Part shown: positions 35,651 to 40,152 of the stretch, piece by piece | Layout of the letters: the number at the start of each line of letters is the position of its first letter | Position numbering within the stretch: the stretch's first letter is position 1 | Source: an uncultured Actinomyces sp. | GTDB lineage: Bacteria; Actinomycetota; Actinomycetes; Actinomycetales; Actinomycetaceae | Direction of reading: 5' to 3' | DNA length: 40,152 nucleotides | Assembly (NCBI GenBank): GCA_946998115.1 | Contig: CAMPYB010000009.1 | Coordinates: forward strand, 1-40,152 | Notes under the pieces: model-generated | Told to the model about the DNA's origin: nothing | What the model saw: only the letters and a program-made list of their open reading frames with translations | Database searches by the model: none | Translations under genes and position numbers: made by a program

Positions 35651-35681
35651 TTGAGGCACAGCAATAATTCCTGCGCCTCAA
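35651..35681 (-). terminator. Intra-operon hairpin after the sugar-binding protein gene
   Basis: On the minus strand TTGAGGC-G-CAG, loop, CTG-T-GCCTCAA followed by TTTTATTTAT, 16 bases after the stop of the binding-protein gene and 34 bases before the permease start. Likely a partial terminator or 3'-end stabiliser. Confidence 0.7.
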
Positions 35682-35697
35682 TAAAGTTATTCAGAAA

Positions 35698-36972
35698 TTA
35701 TTTCTTTATAGACTTTGTTGCTTTCACTAGATCTTTTTGTAATCCTGCAACATCTTTGCCTTGTCCTTGTGTGAACTTGACAACAGCATCATTTATTGCA
35801 GATGAAACAGATAGTGAAACAGCAGCACCATGTGCTATGGAAGAAACAATCTTATTAGTCTTAAAATCTTCCATTGCTTGTTTCTGATAGTCACCAAACT
35901 GTGACATATCAACATCTGTACGAGCAGGAATAGATCCTTTAGCTTTGTTAAAGCTTTCTTGACCTTCAGGAGAAGCGATTACATCTAACCAAGCTTTTGC
36001 ACCTTTAACATTTTTGGCGCCCTTTGGAAGAGTGAAAGAATCAGCTAAGAAAGCAAATATTCCTTGGTTACCCGGTACAGGTGCCCAGTTCCAGTCAGTG
36101 CCCATTTTCTTTTTAGCAGCATCAAATGAAGCAACTGCCCAGTCACCCATAATATTATAAGCAGCTTTACCTTTAGTTACAAAGTTCAATGCTGGTTCCC
36201 AGTCAGCAGAAGAATCAATTTGTGATAGTTTCACAATCTTTTGGAAATGTTCCAAAGCTTTAGTTACTTCAGGTCCACTCCAATCAGTCTTACCATCAAA
36301 TAGGCCATTGTAACCATCAGCACCTAAGTCAGCAATTAGCACTGATTCCAATACTTCTGTCTGTGTCCAGTTCATACCCATTGTCAAAGGCACTTTTCCT
36401 GCTGCTTTAATTTTTTCCATGTCAGCAATCCAAGCATCCATTGTTGTTGGGATGTTATTAGGATCAAGTCCTGCTTCTTTCAAAACGTTTGGATTGTACC
36501 ATAATACGTTTGCGCGGTGAATATTAGATGGAACAGAGTAAATTTTTCCGTTCACTGTCAAACGGTCTATAAGAGTCTGTGGGAATACTTCACGTAATTT
36601 AAGTTCATCATATAATGACGATACATCTTCAATTTGACCAGCATTGATATAATCTGTCAATTCAGCACCAGCATGTGCTTGGAATGTATCTGGTGGATTA
36701 CCTGCATCAAGATCTGCTTGTAATTTTTGTTTTGCCTGTGATCCACCGCCACCTGCAACAGCAGCGTTTACAAACTTAAAGTTTGGTTGTTTTTCTTTAA
36801 AAATCTTTTGTAATGCTTCAAAACCGATCTTCTCAGATCCCTGAGCCCACCAGCTAACCACTTGAACATCTTTACCATCATTTGATGCTTCTTTTTGAGT
36901 ACCAGATGATGAACATCCTACTAGAGCCAAGCTCAAAGCTACAGCACTTACTACAATTGCACTACGGCGCAT
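35698..36972 (-). CDS. Sugar-binding lipoprotein of ABC importer, glucose (GtsA) type
   Basis: Periplasmic-type binding protein of 424 residues, lipid-anchored through Cys20 (lipobox LALVGC). Sequence blocks closely match GtsA glucose/mannose-binding proteins: VVSWWAQGSEKIGFEALQKIF, FVNAAVAGGGGSQAKQKL, GNPPDTFQAHAGAEL, KIYSVPSNIHRANVLWYNP, and NIMGDWAVASFD. So glucose or a related hexose is the likely substrate; a cello- or malto-oligosaccharide is less likely. ATG 36972 follows CAGGAGAT; the frame extends upstream to 37029 through the leader hairpins and is not coding there. Codon usage is clearly more G+C-rich than most neighbours, as expected for a very abundant protein. Confidence 0.95.
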   Translation of the reverse strand: MRRSAIVVSAVALSLALVGCSSSGTQKEASNDGKDVQVVSWWAQGSEKIGFEALQKIFKEKQPNFKFVNAAVAGGGGSQAKQKLQADLDAGNPPDTFQAHAGAELTDYINAGQIEDVSSLYDELKLREVFPQTLIDRLTVNGKIYSVPSNIHRANVLWYNPNVLKEAGLDPNNIPTTMDAWIADMEKIKAAGKVPLTMGMNWTQTEVLESVLIADLGADGYNGLFDGKTDWSGPEVTKALEHFQKIVKLSQIDSSADWEPALNFVTKGKAAYNIMGDWAVASFDAAKKKMGTDWNWAPVPGNQGIFAFLADSFTLPKGAKNVKGAKAWLDVIASPEGQESFNKAKGSIPARTDVDMSQFGDYQKQAMEDFKTNKIVSSIAHGAAVSLSVSSAINDAVVKFTQGQGKDVAGLQKDLVKATKSIKK

Positions 36973-36981
36973 TATATCTCC

Positions 36982-37015
36982 TGAACATCTTTGTTCAAGA
37001 TGCATTTCTGCATCT
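36982..37015 (-). promoter_or_regulatory. Paired hairpins in the leader of the sugar-binding gene
   Basis: Two perfect adjacent stem-loops on the minus strand: AGATGCA-GAAA-TGCATCT (37015-36998) and TGAAC-AAAGAT-GTTCA (36997-36982), the second ending directly at the Shine-Dalgarno CAGGAG. CATCTT and AAGATG can pair instead, which excludes both. Candidate mRNA-stability or translation-control element. Confidence 0.55.
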
Positions 37016-37150
37016 CGTTTCTTTATCATCCAATAAAGCCATCAACATGCATAACAACTTTGTCAGCTATTAATGACACATATTCTTATTGTACTTGAAA
37101 AACTTTAAAAATCTACTTTTATAACGAAACATAAAATATTTTATAATTTT

Positions 37151-37447
37151 TTATGAATACATTAACGGTATATCTGATAAATAAAAAGATAAAAATGCAA
37201 ATACTATTATCAAAAACCCTAGAATAAATAAAAATATACAATCAAATAGTCTGCTTCTTGCTTTTATTAAAAAATATTTTTTCATCTTCAATATGTATAT
37301 TCCGAGAAAAATACAAAATATACCAAGTAAAATAACACTAGTGAAAACATGATGCGTAAAAGCTAACAATAATACTAATAATACAAGAATGATTATGGCA
37401 ATAAGAGTAATATTATTTTTAATATTTATATTATATTTTTCTTTCAT
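37151..37447 (-). CDS. Small three-helix membrane protein, unknown function
   Basis: Ninety-eight residues that I do not recognise. A basic, Asn-rich N-terminus is followed by three hydrophobic segments (LIAIIILVLLVLLLAF, VFTSVILLGIFCIFLGIYIL and CIFLFILGFLIIVFAFLSFYL). ATG 37447 with AGGAGG seven bases upstream is a very good start; the frame reaches 37483 but those residues are unlikely to be translated. It lies 53 bp after the DUF6350 gene on the same strand, so is probably transcribed with it. Function open. Confidence 0.7.
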   Translation of the reverse strand: MKEKYNINIKNNITLIAIIILVLLVLLLAFTHHVFTSVILLGIFCIFLGIYILKMKKYFLIKARSRLFDCIFLFILGFLIIVFAFLSFYLSDIPLMYS

Positions 37448-37500
37448 GTTTCCTCCTACTAGTAATGACTGTATTGCGCGCATTTATTATATAAGTAAAT

Positions 37501-39243
37501 TTATTCACGATTTTTATCATTTTCATCTATTTCAGACTCTAAATCAGAAGTCACATCATCTTGTAATTCAGTAACTATATTTGAATTATCCGCTAATTCA
37601 TTTTCAGCACAACTTTCATAGTCAATGTTAGACTCATCATTTATTTTTACATTAGATTTATGACTAGTTTTGTTATCTATTTTATTTTCAGCATTAGAAT
37701 TTTCACTATTCGATACAGAAACATCTATATCCGTTTCACTATTGAGTTCATTTGCAGAATTATCAATAAGTATTTCTTTTGTTGCATTTTGATTATCTAT
37801 ATTAGAAATATTTTCTTGATTATCAGAACATTCATTTTCTTGATCTGTTAGTGTAACTATTTCATTTTTATTTTCAGCATTAGAATTTTCACTAATTTCA
37901 GATATCTTATCTTTACTTTTTTTAAGATTTTTAAAATAGTTCTTTGTTCTAGTAAAAATTGATTTTACATATATCAATCTAAGTATTAATAAAATCAAAA
38001 GTTGAGCAAGTATTATTTGCAAATCTATAAATAGAGCTGATATAAAAATTTTAGGACCAAAAATAGCAAGGTTCGTTTTACTTATACTTCCGGTTGTAAT
38101 ATACGAAGATATAGTAAATACTACAAGTAAAAAAACAAATTGATAACATTGCATTTTTGCAATTTCAATCGCAGTCCGCTCTTTAAAATTTTTATTACGA
38201 TAATACAAAATTATTATTGTGATTATTGACAATATTGGAAGTAAAAAATAAGATACATTACCAATATTGACTGGTTTTATAATTGAAAAAATTGGTATAT
38301 TAGGTAGCAATATTTGAGGATTGTTGCCAGTGGAAAATAACGCGTCATAATTGCCCATGTATATATATCCACCTGAATAATACACAAAATTCCAAATCAT
38401 TATAGTTGGAATATAACCTATTTGTATTAATAAAAGAAAAGCAAATCCTATTGGATCAGTATGTAAGGAACGCGTAATTTTAATAAAATCTACAATACTA
38501 TATATAGAGCATGCTAGAAAAACTATTATTGAAAATGCACATATCACTTGAATATTTCTTTTTACCAAATAATTAGCATTTTCTAGCCAAAATAATTTTT
38601 TACATGAAAATTGATATAGAAATAAATTGAAATAAGTATTTTTATCATTTCCACTATCATCATATTTTTGAAAACCAAAACTAAAAATTTCTTTTTTAAC
38701 AAGTACAAATAACACAGCTATAGAAGATATAACAACTGTAGAAATAATTATGCTAAATAAACTAACACCAGATGGTAATATCAAAATCAAACTAGCTGAT
38801 GTAATTACAAAACCGAGGATAAGGCCTAAACTAGCCTTAGAATTATCAAATTTTACACGTACTCCCACTAAATATAAAATCATTATTATGAAAAATGTAT
38901 ATGTGAGAGGAATTAAAGTAAAATTCCCAAAATTGAATTTAATCGGTATTCCCAAAATAAGTGACCAAAAATCAGTTCCGATTATAATAGCATCATACCA
39001 AGTTGTCTCATTTAGTGCTGGATTATCTGTAGAAGCAAAATAAGCTAGTAAAGTAAAAATAATAGGTATTATCCATGTGCATAGTGAAACAAATATACCT
39101 GCAGTAACTGTTCCTGCCCACCCCTTAGGCATACTTATAAGTATTTCCGAAGTATTATCTTTTTTTATAATTCGAGTAATAGTTTTATCCGCATCATTAT
39201 TTTTAATTTTGCGTGAAAAAAAAAGCTTTTTCTTATTTTTCAT
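37501..39243 (-). CDS. DUF6350 family membrane protein with long acidic tail
   Basis: Polytopic membrane protein related to actinobacterial DUF6350 (also labelled cell division protein PerM-like), 580 residues. Recognisable are PKGWAGTVTAGIFVSLCTWIIP, LGIPIKFNFGNFTLIPLTYTF and about nine or ten helices to about residue 435. From 440 to the end the protein is soluble, acidic and rich in Asn, Ser, Glu and Asp, with the peptide ENSNAENK present twice. That tail is not part of the family core and probably faces the cytosol. GGGGAAT precedes the ATG. Function in division or envelope is inference from the family name only. Confidence 0.8.
   Translation of the reverse strand: MKNKKKLFFSRKIKNNDADKTITRIIKKDNTSEILISMPKGWAGTVTAGIFVSLCTWIIPIIFTLLAYFASTDNPALNETTWYDAIIIGTDFWSLILGIPIKFNFGNFTLIPLTYTFFIIMILYLVGVRVKFDNSKASLGLILGFVITSASLILILPSGVSLFSIIISTVVISSIAVLFVLVKKEIFSFGFQKYDDSGNDKNTYFNLFLYQFSCKKLFWLENANYLVKRNIQVICAFSIIVFLACSIYSIVDFIKITRSLHTDPIGFAFLLLIQIGYIPTIMIWNFVYYSGGYIYMGNYDALFSTGNNPQILLPNIPIFSIIKPVNIGNVSYFLLPILSIITIIILYYRNKNFKERTAIEIAKMQCYQFVFLLVVFTISSYITTGSISKTNLAIFGPKIFISALFIDLQIILAQLLILLILRLIYVKSIFTRTKNYFKNLKKSKDKISEISENSNAENKNEIVTLTDQENECSDNQENISNIDNQNATKEILIDNSANELNSETDIDVSVSNSENSNAENKIDNKTSHKSNVKINDESNIDYESCAENELADNSNIVTELQDDVTSDLESEIDENDKNRE
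37680..37708. repeat. 29-bp exact direct repeat, copy 1
   Basis: Identical to 37866-37894; both copies lie in the acidic tail of the DUF6350 gene in the same reading frame and encode SENSNAENK. Points to slippage or recombination-driven growth of the tail. Confidence 0.8.
37866..37894. repeat. 29-bp exact direct repeat, copy 2
   Basis: Second copy of the repeat at 37680-37708, 186 bp apart (62 codons). Confidence 0.8.
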
Positions 39244-39382
39244 CTATTCCCCAAATTTGACTATTTTATTTATTTCTTTTGCGTATTAATATTACACTAA
39301 TAATTAGTGCATAAGTTGTTTAATGTAATATACCTGTGAAATTTATTTATTTTGTTTAGAGATAATTGATTAAAAATAAAAG

Positions 39383-39391
39383 TTATCCACA
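39383..39391 (+). promoter_or_regulatory. Perfect DnaA-box nonamer
   Basis: TTATCCACA in the divergent gap between DUF6350 and the AbiEi-like gene, inside the 16-bp word 39381-39396 that occurs inverted at 859-874. Located about 50 bp upstream of the AbiEi-like start. Confidence 0.45.
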
Positions 39392-39442
39392 TTTTTGAAT
39401 ATTATATTTTTTTATAATAATAGAATATGTTTTATTGTAAAT

Positions 39443-40039
39443 ATGAAAAATATTAAAAATAAAAATATAACTAAAGTTGGCATAATTATAGGTCCACAAA
39501 TTTATGTCAACTCAAAAAAATCTATTTTTAAAAATGTTGTTAAAGAAAAAAATTTTGTTGACACATTATATACTCACGATATAAAAAATATACAAAATTA
39601 TCCTCACAAAGATAAGATATTACAAGGTAATACTTATGATAGAGCACGTTTTATAAAAACAAGCATTCCTAGAAAAACTATAGTTACTACTCAAAGCGCT
39701 GCATGGATATATACAAATAGATTTCCCAAAATACCAATAACTGTAGAAAATAAGGATGTTTTATATACCGACGGTGTTGTACATATAAGAGGGCATGTTA
39801 TTTTTTCTGAAGACATAATGAAAATAAAAGGAATGAAAATTACAAGTCCGGAAAAAACCCTAATAGATTTGATAAGATACAGTGGCAGATTCCCAATTGA
39901 ACAATTATTCTTATTCAAAAAATTAAAAGGTAAATACAAAATTAACAAAATAAAACTTAAAGAATGTATTACTCGTATAGAAAGCGTAGAAAATATGAAA
40001 AGAACTGAAGAATTATTAAAAAAGCATGGTTTCATTTAA
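39443..40039 (+). CDS. AbiEi-like antitoxin/transcriptional regulator family protein
   Basis: A 198-residue protein with the C-terminal pattern of actinobacterial AbiEi/DUF559-neighbour regulators: RTTVTTQSAAW-type block (here KTIVTTQSAAWIYTNRFP), then KITSPEKTLIDLIRYSG and a helical C-terminus ending RTEELLKKHGFI. In AbiE systems AbiEi is the antitoxin and partner of a nucleotidyltransferase toxin AbiEii, but no AbiEii is in the window, so it may be an orphan or its partner lies to the right. I use ATG 39443; TTG 39395 is in frame but overlaps the presumed promoter (TATAAT 39413-39418). Strongly basic (many Lys), consistent with nucleic-acid binding. Confidence 0.6.
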   Translation: MKNIKNKNITKVGIIIGPQIYVNSKKSIFKNVVKEKNFVDTLYTHDIKNIQNYPHKDKILQGNTYDRARFIKTSIPRKTIVTTQSAAWIYTNRFPKIPITVENKDVLYTDGVVHIRGHVIFSEDIMKIKGMKITSPEKTLIDLIRYSGRFPIEQLFLFKKLKGKYKINKIKLKECITRIESVENMKRTEELLKKHGFI

Positions 40040-40119
40040 TTATTTCTTATGAATAATACTACTGTAATTAATAACTAAAACTTAGTTTATGGGATTGTGA
40101 AAAAAGTGTGGGTGGTTGT

Positions 40120-40148
40120 GGTTGGGATAGTAAAAAATAATCCTAACC
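40120..40148. terminator. Hairpin at right edge
   Basis: GGTTGGGAT (40120-40128) pairs with ATCCTAACC (40140-40148), one G-U pair, loop 11. It may end the AbiEi-like transcript or one entering from the right; the bases after it are outside the window. Confidence 0.4.
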
Positions 40149-40152
40149 CCAC

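Noticed and set aside
1..40152. CRISPR arrays, tRNA or rRNA genes, insertion sequences, prophage genes
   Set aside because: Looked for on both strands; no regularly spaced repeats, cloverleaf-like segments, transposases or integrases were seen.

Overview
The window is an AT-rich (roughly 30% G+C by eye), gene-dense piece of a bacterial chromosome. The protein set points to Actinomycetota despite the low G+C: DUF4191, DUF3499, DUF3039, Zincin_2 (DUF2342) and DUF6350 families, an FdxA-type ferredoxin, an Rv0428c-type SH3 domain, adenylylatable glutamine synthetase and the 'anchored repeat' ABC transporter system are all typical of that phylum. An AT-rich, probably host-associated relative of the Actinomycetales is the best guess; genus cannot be read from the sequence. 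I found no rRNA, tRNA, insertion sequence, prophage or CRISPR array.

Layout. 1-813: the N-terminal part of a membrane-linked pseudokinase running off the left edge. 1013-6056: nitrogen and one-carbon core (DUF4191, glnA, metK, then convergent aspA). 6160-9432: SpoIIM-like and RDD membrane proteins head to head, DUF3499, a degenerate Zincin_1 protein and a lytic transglycosylase. 9585-15091: dGTPase, a GH13-like protein lacking two catalytic residues, a PDZ/Lon-type membrane protease, and a Zincin_2 protein with a broken HExxH. 15225-20193: SF2 helicase, DUF3039, an ABC export pair and HU. 20330-26341: a five-gene zinc/manganese-type ABC uptake operon with surface-anchored repeat proteins, preceded by two Zur-like palindromes. 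26500-29022: DUF885 peptidase and Maf. 29244-33634: ferredoxin, standalone SH3 protein, VanW protein and TypA. 33869-36972: a glucose-type sugar ABC importer with structured RNA signals in its leader and between its first two genes. 37151-39243: a small membrane protein and a DUF6350 protein with a long acidic repeat tail. 39443-40039: an AbiEi-like regulator.

How it fits together. Most of the window is housekeeping. The operon most likely to be adaptive is the metal importer: four copies of a His-containing 'choice-of-anchor M' domain spread over three exported proteins, one of them splitting the metal-binding protein, with boxes placed over the presumed -35 and -10. A second theme is loss of catalytic residues: a pseudokinase, a GH13 homologue and two zincin homologues keep their folds but not their active sites. 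A third is regulatory DNA and RNA: paired hairpins before the sugar-binding protein gene, a hairpin inside that operon, a perfect 14-bp palindrome upstream of HU, and a 16-bp sequence containing a perfect DnaA box that occurs near both ends of the window in inverted orientation. No clear multi-gene defence system or wholly new system was found.
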